Shown: positions 44,556 through 53,573, numbered from the stretch's first letter. The stretch: 64,000 bases of DNA from Pseudomonas sp. CC6-YY-74 (GCF_002025205.1 NZ_CP019947.1:3820001-3884000); one strand, 5' to 3'. The notes: generated by a model not told the origin, from the letters alone. Made by a program: numbers and translations.

Positions 44556-45287
44556 TCAGCGGTCTTTGCCGATGCCTTGCACTTCTTCCTTCATGCGAGT
44601 CAGGCCCATGTGCTTCACATCGGTGCCTCGGACCAGGTAGATCACCAGCTCGGAGATATTGCGCGCATGGTCGCCGATACGCTCCAGCGAACGCAGGGCC
44701 CAGATGATATTCAGTACGCGGGAGATCGAACGCGGATCTTCCATCATGTAGGTGACCAACTCGCGCAGGGCCGTCTTGTATTCGCGGTCGATGGTCTTGT
44801 CATACTGCGCCACCGACAAAGCCAGGTCGGCGTCGAAACGGGCGAAGGCGTCCAGCGACTCTTGCACCATCCTGCGCACCTGATCGCCGATATGTCGCAC
44901 CTCCACATAGCCACGCGGCGCTTCGCCCTCTTCGCACAGCAGAATCGCACGCTTGGCGATCTTGGTCGCTTCGTCGCCGATGCGTTCGAGGTCGATCACC
45001 GACTTGGAGATGCTGATGATCAAGCGCAGGTCGCCCGCAGCCGGCTGGCGACGGGCGAGGATGCGCACGCACTCCTCGTCGATGTTGCGCTCCATCTGGT
45101 TGATCTGGTCATCGATCTCGCGCACTTGCTGAGCCAGGCCGGAATCGGCGTCGATCAGCGCGGTGACCGCGTCATTGACCTGCTTCTCGACCAGGCCGCC
45201 CATGGCCAGCAGGTGGCTGCGCACCTCCTCCAGCTCGGCGTTGAACTGCTGGGAGATGTGCTGGGTGAGGTTGTCTTTGTTGATCAT
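44556..45287 (-). CDS. phoU: Phosphate signalling regulator PhoU
   Basis: A 243-residue all-helical protein made of two PhoU repeats. The first has QFNAELEEVRSHLLAMGGLV and the second RAILLCEEGEAPRGYVEV with the metal-binding E/DxxxD type helices (ERIGDEATKIA and ERIGDHARNIS). It links the PstSCAB transporter to PhoR so that the Pho regulon is off when phosphate is plentiful. It follows pstB after 174 bp that hold an 88-bp palindrome. Confidence 0.97.
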   Translation of the reverse strand: MINKDNLTQHISQQFNAELEEVRSHLLAMGGLVEKQVNDAVTALIDADSGLAQQVREIDDQINQMERNIDEECVRILARRQPAAGDLRLIISISKSVIDLERIGDEATKIAKRAILLCEEGEAPRGYVEVRHIGDQVRRMVQESLDAFARFDADLALSVAQYDKTIDREYKTALRELVTYMMEDPRSISRVLNIIWALRSLERIGDHARNISELVIYLVRGTDVKHMGLTRMKEEVQGIGKDR

Positions 45288-45367
45288 ATTTCGCTCCGCG
45301 AAAGCTACCGGCTTGGGTGGCTGTGGTGCGCACGGCGCACCCTACGAATTATCAGGTGGATGGGCTT

Positions 45368-45455
45368 TGCCAGCGGGTGCTGGGCAAGGAGGCGGAACGC
45401 AGACAGTACAAGTAGTACGGCAAGTTCCGCCGACGCAGTCCAGTGCCCGCTGGCA
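45368..45455. repeat. 88-bp imperfect palindrome between pstB and phoU
   Basis: TGCCAGCGGGTGCTGG (45368-45383) and CCAGTGCCCGCTGGCA (45440-45455) form outer arms with two mismatches. Inner arms GGCGGAAC and GTTCCGCC also pair, around GTACAAGTAGTAC. It begins 7 bp beyond the pstB stop. It has the same length and nested design as the element at 11799-11886. Confidence 0.6.
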
Positions 45456-45461
45456 TGGCCA

Positions 45462-46295
45462 TCAGCCGTAGCGGCCGGTGATGTAGTCTTCGGTCTGCTT
45501 CATCTCCGGGTTGGTGAACAGCCTATCGGTGTCACCGAACTCGATCAGTTTGCCCATATACATGAAGGCGGTGTAATCCGACACCCGCGCCGCCTGCTGC
45601 ATGTTGTGGGTGACGATGATGATGGTGTACTTGGCTTTCAATTCGTAGATCAGCTCTTCGACCTTGAGGGTGGAGATCGGGTCTAGCGCCGAGCAGGGTT
45701 CGTCGAGCAGCAGCACTTCCGGTTGCACCGCCACGGTTCGCGCGATCACCAGGCGCTGCTGCTGGCCCCCAGACAAGCCGAGTGCCGACTCGTGCAGGCG
45801 GTCTTTAACCTCGTCCCACAATGCCGCGCTTTTCAGGCCCGACTCCACCGCCTCATCGAGTACACGCTTCTGGTTGATGCCCTGGATACGCAGGCCATAC
45901 ACCACGTTCTCGTAGATGCTCTTGGGGAAAGGGTTGGGCTTCTGGAACACCATGCCGACGCGACGGCGCAGCTCGGCGACGTCTTCGCCCTTGCGGTAGA
46001 TGTTGCGCCCATCGAGGTTGATTTCACCTTCCACGCGGCAACCGTCGACCAGATCGTTCATCCGGTTGAAGGTGCGCAACAGGGTCGACTTGCCGCAACC
46101 GGACGGGCCGATAAACGCCGTGACGCGCTGCTTGGGAATCTTCAGCTTGACGTCGAACAGCGCCTGCTTGTCGCCGTAGTACAGGTTCAGACCCGGCACC
46201 TGAATCGCCACGGTTTCCGCGGCCAGGTCAAGGCTCTGCTTTTCCCGGCCCAGGGCCGTGATATCGATGCCGTGTGTGTGTGCTTGGTGCTGCAT
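45462..46295 (-). CDS. pstB: Phosphate ABC transporter ATP-binding protein
   Basis: A 277-residue ABC ATPase. Walker A is FIGPSGCGKSTLLRTFNRMN, the Q-loop VGMVFQKPNPFPKSIYENV, the signature ALGLSGGQQQRLVIART, Walker B VLLLDEPCSALDPIST and the switch His IIIVTHNMQQ. It drives high-affinity phosphate uptake with PstSCA and takes part in PhoR signalling. The start MQHQAHTHGIDI at 46295 gives the expected 277 residues; the longer frame overlaps pstA. Confidence 0.97.
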   Translation of the reverse strand: MQHQAHTHGIDITALGREKQSLDLAAETVAIQVPGLNLYYGDKQALFDVKLKIPKQRVTAFIGPSGCGKSTLLRTFNRMNDLVDGCRVEGEINLDGRNIYRKGEDVAELRRRVGMVFQKPNPFPKSIYENVVYGLRIQGINQKRVLDEAVESGLKSAALWDEVKDRLHESALGLSGGQQQRLVIARTVAVQPEVLLLDEPCSALDPISTLKVEELIYELKAKYTIIIVTHNMQQAARVSDYTAFMYMGKLIEFGDTDRLFTNPEMKQTEDYITGRYG

Positions 46296-46362
46296 GGGAT
46301 GCTCCCTACGCGAACAATTCGTTATCACGTTGGCTGCCACTATGGCAGCCAACGAAAAGGAT

Positions 46363-48039
46363 TTAGTGATCCAGCGCCTTGTATTTCTCACGCAGGCGGT
46401 TACGCATGAACACCGCCGTGAGATTCAGAATCGCGATCACCAGCACCAGCAGCAGCGCCGTGGCGTAGACCAGCGGCCGCGCGGCCTCGACGTTAGGGCT
46501 CTGGAAGCCGACATCGTAGATGTGGAAACCCAGGTGCATGATTTTCTGATCCATGTGCAGGTACGGGTAGTTAGTGTCCAGCGGCAGACTCGGCGCCAGC
46601 TTGACCACGCCGACCAGCATCAGCGGCGCCACTTCACCGGCGGCACGCGCCACGGCGAGGATCAGGCCGGTCATCATCGCCGGGCTGGCCATTGGCAGCA
46701 CCACGCGCCAGAGCGTCTCGATCTTGGTCGCCCCCAGGGCCAGGGAACCTTCGCGCAACGCTCGCGGAATCCGCGCCAGGCCCTCCTCGGTGGCGACAAT
46801 CACCACCGGCAGGGCAAGAATCGCCAGGGTCAGCGAAGCCCACAACAGCCCTGGCGTACCGAAGGTCGGCGCCGGCGCGGATTCGGGGAAAAACAGCTGG
46901 TCGAGCGAGCCGCCCAGCACATAAACAAAGAAGCCCAGACCGAACACCCCGTAAACGATTGCCGGGACGCCGGCCAGGTTGTTCACCGCGATGCGGATAG
47001 TTCGGGTCAGCGGCCCCTGCTTGGCATACTCGCGCAGATAGATGGCCGCGATCACGCCGAACGGGGTGACGATTACCGCCATGATCAGGGTCATCATCAC
47101 GGTGCCGAAGATCGCCGGGAAGACACCGCCTTCGGTGTTGGCCTCGCGCGGATCATCGCTGACGAACTCCCACAGTTTGACACCGTAGAACTGCAGCTTG
47201 CCGAGGCTGGACATGGCGTTTGGCTGATAGGCACGTACCACCTTGCCCAGGCTCAGCTCGACCTCGCGGCCTTCGGCAGTACGCACCGTGATGCTGTCGC
47301 GATTAAAGGCCTCGTAGAGCGCAACCAACTGGGTTTCCAGCACCTTGTACTCGGCATCCCACGGCGCCCGATCCGAATCGAGATCAGCCTGGGCCTGTGC
47401 ATCCAGCTCGCCCTGCAGTTCCAGCTTGCGGGTTTGCAGGCGAATGCGCTCGAGCCCGGCATTGATCCGACCGATGTCTTTCTTTTCCAGGCGCACCACT
47501 TGCGCGTGTAACTCTTCGACCCGAGCCAGACGCACCTGCAGATCGTCCCAGGCGCCATCGCCCTCGGCGACCAACTGACCACTTTCCTTGACGTTGACCA
47601 GGTAACCGTAGAAGTTGCCCCACTCACGGCGCTCGAACGCGGTGAGGTTTTCCGGAGTGCGCGGGTTGCTCAACCATTCGCCCACGACCCAGGTGAAGTC
47701 GGCGCCGTAGATGTCGCGGTTACCCACCTTGAACAGCTCGCGGGTCATGAACTCGCCACCCTCGGTCGCCACCGGCAGACCGGACGCCGCCAGGCGTGCA
47801 CGCGGGATCTCTTCGTGCTGCGTGATCTCGCCAGCCATCACCTTGGTTTCCTGGCCAGGTACCTGATAATCGACTTCGATGAGGTCGGCTGGCCAGAAGT
47901 GGGCGAGGCCACGCGTGGCGATCACGGCAAGCAGACCCAGGGTCATGATCACGGCGATGGACACCGCGCCGGCGTTCATCCAGATCCACGGCGAACCGCT
48001 TTTAACCCAGGCTTTTACGGAGTTGTTTTTCACGGACAT
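46363..48039 (-). CDS. pstA: Phosphate ABC transporter permease PstA
   Basis: A 558-residue permease. After an N-terminal membrane helix (about 20-42) a long periplasmic region of about 250 residues follows, with a coiled-coil-like Glu/Leu/Gln section (about 155-240). The permease core is C-terminal, with VFPAIFGTVMMTLIMAVIVT, REYAKQGPLTRTIRIAVNNL and the EAA-like loop RIPRALREGSLALGATKIET. The extended periplasmic part is common in Pseudomonas PstA. It is 15 bp after pstC. Confidence 0.95.
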   Translation of the reverse strand: MSVKNNSVKAWVKSGSPWIWMNAGAVSIAVIMTLGLLAVIATRGLAHFWPADLIEVDYQVPGQETKVMAGEITQHEEIPRARLAASGLPVATEGGEFMTRELFKVGNRDIYGADFTWVVGEWLSNPRTPENLTAFERREWGNFYGYLVNVKESGQLVAEGDGAWDDLQVRLARVEELHAQVVRLEKKDIGRINAGLERIRLQTRKLELQGELDAQAQADLDSDRAPWDAEYKVLETQLVALYEAFNRDSITVRTAEGREVELSLGKVVRAYQPNAMSSLGKLQFYGVKLWEFVSDDPREANTEGGVFPAIFGTVMMTLIMAVIVTPFGVIAAIYLREYAKQGPLTRTIRIAVNNLAGVPAIVYGVFGLGFFVYVLGGSLDQLFFPESAPAPTFGTPGLLWASLTLAILALPVVIVATEEGLARIPRALREGSLALGATKIETLWRVVLPMASPAMMTGLILAVARAAGEVAPLMLVGVVKLAPSLPLDTNYPYLHMDQKIMHLGFHIYDVGFQSPNVEAARPLVYATALLLVLVIAILNLTAVFMRNRLREKYKALDH

Positions 48040-48054
48040 ATACCTTCCAGGGCC

Positions 48055-50340
48055 TTAGAGCGACGCGTACTTGACGCGCAGACGCTGGCGCACCAACTCC
48101 GCGAGCGTGTTCATGACGAAGGTGAAGCTCAGCAGCACCAGCGCCGAGAGGAACAGCACCCGGTAATGCGTACCGCCCACCGCCGATTCAGGCATTTCCA
48201 CCGCCACGTTGGCAGCCAGGGTGCGCAGACCCTGGAAGATGTTCATGTCCATGATTGCCGTGTTACCAGTGGCCATCAGGACGATCATGGTTTCACCGAC
48301 CGCGCGGCCCATGCCGATCATCACGGCAGAGAAAATACCGGGGCTGGCGGTGAGGATGACCACCCGAGTCAAGGTCTGCCAGGGCGTAGCACCGAGCGCC
48401 AGGGAGCCGAAGGTCAGGCTCTTGGGCACGCTGAACACGGCATCCTCGGCAATCGAGTAGATGGTCGGAATCACCGCGAAGCCCATGGCCAGGCCGACCA
48501 CCAGAGCGTTGCGCTGGTCGAACGGAATGCCCAGATCATTGCTCAACCAGGCGCGCATGTTGCCATCGAACAGCCAGACTTCCATTTGCCCACTCATGCC
48601 CAGCGAGACGAAGCCGATCAGCAGAATCACCGGGATCAGCAACGCGGCTTCCCAGCCGTCCGGCACCGCCAGGCGGACCGACTCGGGCAGGCGACTCCAG
48701 GCAAACCCGGCCAGGAGGATGCCGATCGGGGTAAAGATCAGCAGGCTGAAGATGCCGGGTAGATGCCCCTCGACATAAGGCGCAAGGAACAGGCCCGCGA
48801 AGAAGCCGAGAATCACCGTCGGCAGCGCTTCCATCAGCTCGATCACCGGCTTGATCTTGCCGCGCATGGACGGCGCCATGAAGTAGGCGGTATAGATGGC
48901 TGCGGCAATCGCCAGCGGCGCCGCCAGCAACATCGCGTAGAACGCGGCTTTCAGGGTGCCGAACGCCAGTGGCGCGAGGCTCAGCTTGGGTTCGTTATCG
49001 GTGCTGGCAGAGGTCGACTGCCAGACGTAATCGGCTTCGTCGTAGTTTTCATACCAGACCTTGCCCCACAGCGAATTCCAGGAGACTTCCGGGTGCGGGT
49101 TGTCGACCACCAGGCGCTGCAATTGCCCTTGCGACTCGACCAACATGCGGTTGGCGCGCGGCGACAAACCGGCCAGGGCCGCACCGTCGGCCACCGGTTC
49201 GACCAGCAGGGTGCGGTGCGCGGTGCTGTGGAAGATGCCCAGGTTGCCCTTGGCATCCAGGGCCATGAAGCCCTTGCGGCGTTCTTCCGGGAGAATCTGG
49301 GTAATGGCACTGTCGCCCATCTGGAAGCGCCGAATGGACTTCAGGTACTGCTTGCCGTCCTCGTCGCGGACCATGAACCACTGCTGGATGGCGCCCTTGC
49401 TGTCGCCGATCATCAGCGAGATACCACCGAGCAGCGCGGTGGCATTGGTAACGGTAGTGGCGCCATCGCTGAGCAGCTTGTAGCGGCCATTCAGCGCCTT
49501 GGTACGCAGGCTGAAGACGTCCGCCGTGGCGCGGCCGTTGATCACATACAGCCACTGATGACGCGGATCGACGATCAGGGCCTTGATCGGCTCGGCGATC
49601 TGCGCCAACTCGATGCGAGCCTCACTGTGGCTCACCTCGCCGGTCATCATGTTTTCTTCGCGACCGAGGCTCAGCACCTGCAGTTCGGTACCGGTGGAAC
49701 CGGCCAGCAACAGCGTGCCGTCATTCAGACTGACGCCCACGTGATCCAGCGCGCGGCCTTGCTCGTCGAGAGTGATCGCGGCTTCGCCAAACGGATAGCT
49801 GATCCGCGGCGTAATGGTTTTCACATCGTTCGGGTAACTGACCGGGTAGGCATGCTCGAACACCAGCACCTGGCCATTGGACAGCCCCAAGGCCACGCGA
49901 TTGCTGCCCGGCTGATCCTGGGCAACCGAGACAACCTGGCTATCGGCCGGCAACGGCAGGTCGACGGCACTCAGTGCGTCCATGCTCTTGGCATCGAAGA
50001 ACTGCACCTGACCACGCTCATTGAGGCGCATGGCCACCCGGTTCTGCTCCTCCACCGCCATCAACAATGGCTGGCCAGCCTGGGCCAACCAGGCCGGTTG
50101 CACCGGCTCGCGAGTAGCGAGATCAGCGCCCTGGAATATCGGCAAGACGATGTAGGCCAGGTAGAAGAAGATCAGGGTAATGGTGCCAAGCACCGCCATG
50201 CCGCCGATGGTCACACACCAGCGGGCCAGGTGATCCTTCAGCGCACGGATACGTCGCTTGCGCAGCAAGGCCGGCGTATTGAAGTCCAGTCTTAGGGATT
50301 TGGGAGAGGCGGTCACGGTTTCACGAGCCAGGTCATTCAT
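48055..50340 (-). CDS. pstC: Phosphate ABC transporter permease PstC
   Basis: A 761-residue permease with a membrane helix at about 40-75 and a very large periplasmic region (about 75-460) with beta-propeller-like repeats. The permease core is C-terminal: TLKAAFYAMLLAAPLAIAAA, MRGKIKPVIELMEALPTVIL and the EAA-like VPKSLTFGSLALGATPWQTL. The large insert is seen in Pseudomonas homologs. It has its own Pho box and -10 upstream and is separated from pstS by a terminator. Confidence 0.95.
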   Translation of the reverse strand: MNDLARETVTASPKSLRLDFNTPALLRKRRIRALKDHLARWCVTIGGMAVLGTITLIFFYLAYIVLPIFQGADLATREPVQPAWLAQAGQPLLMAVEEQNRVAMRLNERGQVQFFDAKSMDALSAVDLPLPADSQVVSVAQDQPGSNRVALGLSNGQVLVFEHAYPVSYPNDVKTITPRISYPFGEAAITLDEQGRALDHVGVSLNDGTLLLAGSTGTELQVLSLGREENMMTGEVSHSEARIELAQIAEPIKALIVDPRHQWLYVINGRATADVFSLRTKALNGRYKLLSDGATTVTNATALLGGISLMIGDSKGAIQQWFMVRDEDGKQYLKSIRRFQMGDSAITQILPEERRKGFMALDAKGNLGIFHSTAHRTLLVEPVADGAALAGLSPRANRMLVESQGQLQRLVVDNPHPEVSWNSLWGKVWYENYDEADYVWQSTSASTDNEPKLSLAPLAFGTLKAAFYAMLLAAPLAIAAAIYTAYFMAPSMRGKIKPVIELMEALPTVILGFFAGLFLAPYVEGHLPGIFSLLIFTPIGILLAGFAWSRLPESVRLAVPDGWEAALLIPVILLIGFVSLGMSGQMEVWLFDGNMRAWLSNDLGIPFDQRNALVVGLAMGFAVIPTIYSIAEDAVFSVPKSLTFGSLALGATPWQTLTRVVILTASPGIFSAVMIGMGRAVGETMIVLMATGNTAIMDMNIFQGLRTLAANVAVEMPESAVGGTHYRVLFLSALVLLSFTFVMNTLAELVRQRLRVKYASL

Positions 50341-50402
50341 AGTAAGAGCATCTCTGCGCGGCCATGAGCGCGCCGTAATTTCATTCGTGGCACAGGCTGA
50401 AT

Positions 50403-50436
50403 AATGTAGCCAGCTTGTGTGACAGAAAAGTTACAG
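50403..50436 (-). promoter_or_regulatory. PhoB-dependent promoter of pstCAB-phoU
   Basis: On the minus strand CTGTAAC-TTTT-CTGTCAC (50436 to 50419) is a near-consensus Pho box. Ten bases later is a -10 hexamer TACATT (50408 to 50403). It lies between the pstS terminator and the pstC start (50340) and gives pstCAB-phoU a promoter of their own. Confidence 0.82.
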
Positions 50437-50448
50437 CGCGCAGACAAA

Positions 50449-50485
50449 GCGACGCCCGCCTCACTATTCGAGAGGCGGGCGTCGC
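50449..50485 (-). terminator. Terminator after pstS
   Basis: GCGACGCCCGCCTC (50449-50462) and GAGGCGGGCGTCGC (50472-50485) form a perfect 14-bp stem. Read on the minus strand it lies 36 bp after the pstS stop and is followed by TTTGTCTG. It should limit read-through so that the binding protein is made in excess of the permease. Confidence 0.8.
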
Positions 50486-50521
50486 TACAAAACTGGCGTC
50501 CCTGCCAGTAAAGCCAGGCGC

Positions 50522-51490
50522 TTACAGACCCAGATCCTTCATGGTTTTCTCAACCACTTTGCTCGGCAGCGGGATGTAGCCATCCTTGACCACGACTTCC
50601 TGACCTTGCTTGGACAGCACCAGCTTGACGAACTCGGTGTCCAGCGGGCTCAGGGCCTTGTTCGGCGCCTTGTTGACATACACGTAGAAGAAACGCGCCA
50701 GCGGGAACTTGCCAGCCAGGGCGTTTTCTTCGTTGGCTTCGAAGGCTTCGCCATCCTTCTTGGACAGCGGCACAGCCCGGACGCTGGAAGTCTTGTAGCC
50801 AATACCCGAATAACCGATGGCATTCAGGGTGCTGGAGATCGACTGCACCACGGAGGCCGAACCCGGCTGCTCGTTGACGTTGGCCTTGAAATCGCCTTTG
50901 CACAGGGCTTCTTCCTTGAAGTAGCCGTAGGTGCCGGATACCGAGTTACGCCCGAACAGTTGCAGCGGCTTGGTCGCCCACTCGCCGGTCAGGCCCACGT
51001 CACCCCAGGTCTTGATGTCGCTGGCGCCACCGCACAGGCGGGTGTTGGAGAAGATCGCGTCAACCTGCTCGATCGACAGGCTCTTGATCGGGTTGTCCTT
51101 GTGCACGAATACCGCCAGGGCATCAATGGCCACCGGAATGGCAGTCGGCTTGTAGCCATACTTCTGTTCGAAGGCCTGGATCTCGCTGTCCTTCATGGTG
51201 CGGCTCATCGGCCCCATGTTGGCAGTGCCTTCAGTCATCGCGGGTGGCGCGGTGGAGGATCCGGCGGCCTGAATCTGGATATTGACGTTCGGGTAGTTCT
51301 TCTTGAACTCTTCCGCCCACAGGGTCATCAGGTTGGCCAGCGAGTCGGAACCAACGCTGGACAGGTTGCCCGACACGCCGGACGTTTTTTCATAGGTCGG
51401 CAGAGCCGGGTCGACACCAGCAACCGCAGTGGCGGCGGCGACGCCAGCGGCGACGAAAGTCATGGCCGCCATCAAACGCTTAAGTTTCAT
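50522..51490 (-). CDS. pstS: Periplasmic phosphate-binding protein PstS
   Basis: A 322-residue protein with a signal peptide (MKLKRLMAAMTFVAAGVAAA, likely cut near TAVAG). Phosphate-binding loops are visible: SVGSDSLANLMTLWAEEFKK, IQAAGSSTAPPAMTEGTAN and GRNSVSGTYGYFKE. It is of the longer Pseudomonas type with an N-terminal extension of the first domain. It captures phosphate for PstCAB. Its promoter has four PhoB half-sites. Confidence 0.97.
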   Translation of the reverse strand: MKLKRLMAAMTFVAAGVAAATAVAGVDPALPTYEKTSGVSGNLSSVGSDSLANLMTLWAEEFKKNYPNVNIQIQAAGSSTAPPAMTEGTANMGPMSRTMKDSEIQAFEQKYGYKPTAIPVAIDALAVFVHKDNPIKSLSIEQVDAIFSNTRLCGGASDIKTWGDVGLTGEWATKPLQLFGRNSVSGTYGYFKEEALCKGDFKANVNEQPGSASVVQSISSTLNAIGYSGIGYKTSSVRAVPLSKKDGEAFEANEENALAGKFPLARFFYVYVNKAPNKALSPLDTEFVKLVLSKQGQEVVVKDGYIPLPSKVVEKTMKDLGL

Positions 51491-51533
51491 GCCTTGCTCC
51501 TAGCAGAATTTAGTGTTGGATTGAACGAGCCCA

Positions 51534-51589
51534 AGTATCTGCAGCCCCTGTGACCAATCTATGAAATCAATGTGACAGTTAGATGAATG
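51534..51589 (-). promoter_or_regulatory. PhoB-dependent promoter of pstS with four half-sites
   Basis: On the minus strand four 7-bp units sit at exact 11-bp steps: CATTCAT (51589-51583), CTGTCAC (51578-51572), ATTTCAT (51567-51561) and TGGTCAC (51556-51550). Ten bases after the last comes a -10 hexamer GATACT (51539-51534). The middle pair best fits the consensus; the outer ones are weaker. It would bind two PhoB dimers. Confidence 0.75.
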
Positions 51590-51760
51590 CCAGGCACTTT
51601 GCCGCCATCTGCCATGCCGAACTAGCGGCAAAGTGCCATGTTCGCTCAGCGACCGTTCAGTCGGTATACTCATCGACCCCGCACCCTTGCGGGCCCGCAG
51701 GCCGCTGCAAGCAGCGGTTTCGCCCCTATAACAACAACCGCGCCGCGAGCCGTACTCGAG

Positions 51761-52165
51761 ATGAACGACGACTTCGAACAGGATGACCCGATCCCCCAAG
51801 GCGATCTGGCCTTACAGATCACCGCACTACCACGCGAAACCAATGGTTTCGGCGACATCTATGGTGGCTGGCTGGTATCGCAAATGGATTTGGCCGGTAC
51901 GGCTATGGCCAGCAAGGTCGCCGGTGGCCGCGTGGCAACGGTGGCAATCGATCGCATGGCCTTCCTGGTACCGGTCGCTGTTGGCGCGCAACTGTCCTTT
52001 TACACCCAGGCACTCGAGATCGGCCGCAGTTCGATCCAGATGCTGGTCGAAGTGTGGAGCGACGATCCGCTGTCCAGCGAATGGCGCAAGGTCACCGAAG
52101 CGGTGTTCGTCTTCGTCGCCATCGACGGCAGCGGCCGCACCCGCCCGGTACCGGCGCGCCGCTGA
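51761..52165 (+). CDS. YciA-type acyl-CoA thioesterase
   Basis: A 134-residue hotdog-fold protein. ALPRETNGFGDIYGGWLVSQ with the D-x-GG-x-L-x motif, MDLAGTAMASKVAGGRVATV and IGRSSIQMLVEVWSDD are typical of the YciA/BFIT acyl-CoA hydrolases. The start MNDDFEQDDPIPQG at 51761 gives the family length; the frame from 51638 adds unlikely residues. It is divergent from pstS and ends at a bidirectional terminator shared with the TRAP binding-protein gene. Confidence 0.9.
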   Translation: MNDDFEQDDPIPQGDLALQITALPRETNGFGDIYGGWLVSQMDLAGTAMASKVAGGRVATVAIDRMAFLVPVAVGAQLSFYTQALEIGRSSIQMLVEVWSDDPLSSEWRKVTEAVFVFVAIDGSGRTRPVPARR

Positions 52166-52227
52166 GGCAACGACCTAAGCCATCACCTGTTCCCCGCCCG
52201 CACTGCAAAACCTGAATCCTAGATACG

Positions 52228-52255
52228 AAAACGCCGGCTCGAGAGCCGGCGTTTT
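52228..52255. terminator. Bidirectional terminator
   Basis: AAAACGCCGGCTC (52228-52240) and GAGCCGGCGTTTT (52243-52255) are perfectly complementary. With A tract and T tract at both ends it can stop the thioesterase gene (+) and the TRAP binding-protein gene (-), which converge here. Confidence 0.92.
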
Positions 52256-52282
52256 AGTTGCGCGCTCTCCTTGCGCGAAGAA

Positions 52283-53383
52283 TCAGCCGCGGATGTTGTA
52301 GATGTCTTTTTCGGCGCTTTCGGCGTAGTCGTACAGGCGCTGCAGATAAGCTTTCTGCTGCGCCCACACCTTGCTCGCCGCCGGATCGGCTGCGGCCGAG
52401 GCGTCGACCACTTCAGCGGCCATTACCTTCAGCTTGGCCAGCACTTCGTCCGGCAGGCGACGCACTTCAACGCCCTCGCCCTTGAGTTGCTCCATGGCTT
52501 CCATGTTGCGCGCGTCATAGTCGTCGAGCATGTCCGCATTCACATCGCGCGCGGCCGCACGCACGATGGCTTGCAGATCGGCCGGCAGGGTTTCCCAGGC
52601 CTTGATGTTGATGTCCAGCTCGAACAGCACGCTCGGCTCCTGCCAGCCCGGGGTGTAATAATACTTGGCGGCCTTGTGCAGGCCCAGCGCCTGGTCGTTG
52701 TACGGGCCGATCCACTCGGTGGCGTCGATGGCACCGGTCTGCATGGCGGTGAATATCTCGCCGGCCGGCATGTTAACCACGGTGCCGCCCATCTTGGTCA
52801 GCACTTCGCCGCCCAGGCCCGGGGTGCGCATTTTCAGGCCCTGGAAGTCCTCGACACTGTTGATTTCCTTGTTGAACCAGCCGGCGGTCTGCACACCAGT
52901 GTTGCCACAGGCCATCGGCAGCACGCCGAAGGGCTTGTAGACCTCTTCCCACAGTTCCAGGCCGCCACCCTTGTGCAACCAGGCATTCATTTCCTGGGCG
53001 TTGGGGCCAAACGGCAGGGCACAGAAGAACTGCGCGGCCGGCACCTTGCCTTTCCAGTAGTAAGGCGCGCCATGGCCCATTTCGGCGGTGCCACGGGAAA
53101 CCGCATCGAACACTTCCAGGGCCGGCACCAGTTCGCCCGCCGCATACAGTTTGATTTTCAGGCGGCCATTGCTCATCTCATCGACCAGCGTGGTAAACCG
53201 TTCCGCGCCGACACCAACGCCAGGAAAGTTCTTCGGCCAGGAAGTAACCATCTTCCAGCTGAAAGTCTCACTGCTCTCACCTTCTTGGGGCTTGGCGGCA
53301 GTTTCAGTCTCTTTATTGCAACCCGCCAATGCAGTGGCGGCAAGACCTACGCCTGCGGCTGCGAGAATTTGACGACGCTTCAT
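52283..53383 (-). CDS. TRAP transporter substrate-binding lipoprotein (DctP family)
   Basis: A 366-residue binding protein with an N-terminus MKRRQILAAAGVGLAATALA followed by Gly-Cys, giving both a lipobox (LAGC) and an RR motif that suggests Tat export. The DctP-family body includes FPGVGVGAERFTTLVDEMSNG, GNTGVQTAGWFNKEINS and AIDATEWIGPYNDQALGLHK. The latter resembles TakP-type binding proteins for 2-oxo acids, so the ligand is likely an organic acid; it is not determined. AAGGAG precedes the ATG. It is divergent from the two permease genes across 190 bp. Confidence 0.92.
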   Translation of the reverse strand: MKRRQILAAAGVGLAATALAGCNKETETAAKPQEGESSETFSWKMVTSWPKNFPGVGVGAERFTTLVDEMSNGRLKIKLYAAGELVPALEVFDAVSRGTAEMGHGAPYYWKGKVPAAQFFCALPFGPNAQEMNAWLHKGGGLELWEEVYKPFGVLPMACGNTGVQTAGWFNKEINSVEDFQGLKMRTPGLGGEVLTKMGGTVVNMPAGEIFTAMQTGAIDATEWIGPYNDQALGLHKAAKYYYTPGWQEPSVLFELDINIKAWETLPADLQAIVRAAARDVNADMLDDYDARNMEAMEQLKGEGVEVRRLPDEVLAKLKVMAAEVVDASAAADPAASKVWAQQKAYLQRLYDYAESAEKDIYNIRG

Positions 53384-53485
53384 GGAATAACTCCTTGTTG
53401 TTGTATTAATGGTCTGAGCGCTGGGATCGCCAGTATTCAGCTATATGTTGAGTATCACAGGAATCGGTACCTCTCAAGCTTAGCG

Positions 53486-53499
53486 ACTACGTACGTAGT
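53486..53499. promoter_or_regulatory. Palindrome in the divergent TRAP promoter region
   Basis: ACTACGTACGTAGT is a 14-bp perfect palindrome in the 190-bp region between the divergent binding-protein and permease genes, 75 bp before the latter. It is a candidate operator; no regulator gene lies next to it, and I cannot name its protein. Confidence 0.4.
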
Positions 53500-53573
53500 A
53501 CTGCCGGTTGCGACGCAATCACCCACCCGCCTAGAATCGTCGGGTTTCCTGGCCATAATAATAAGGATCTGCC

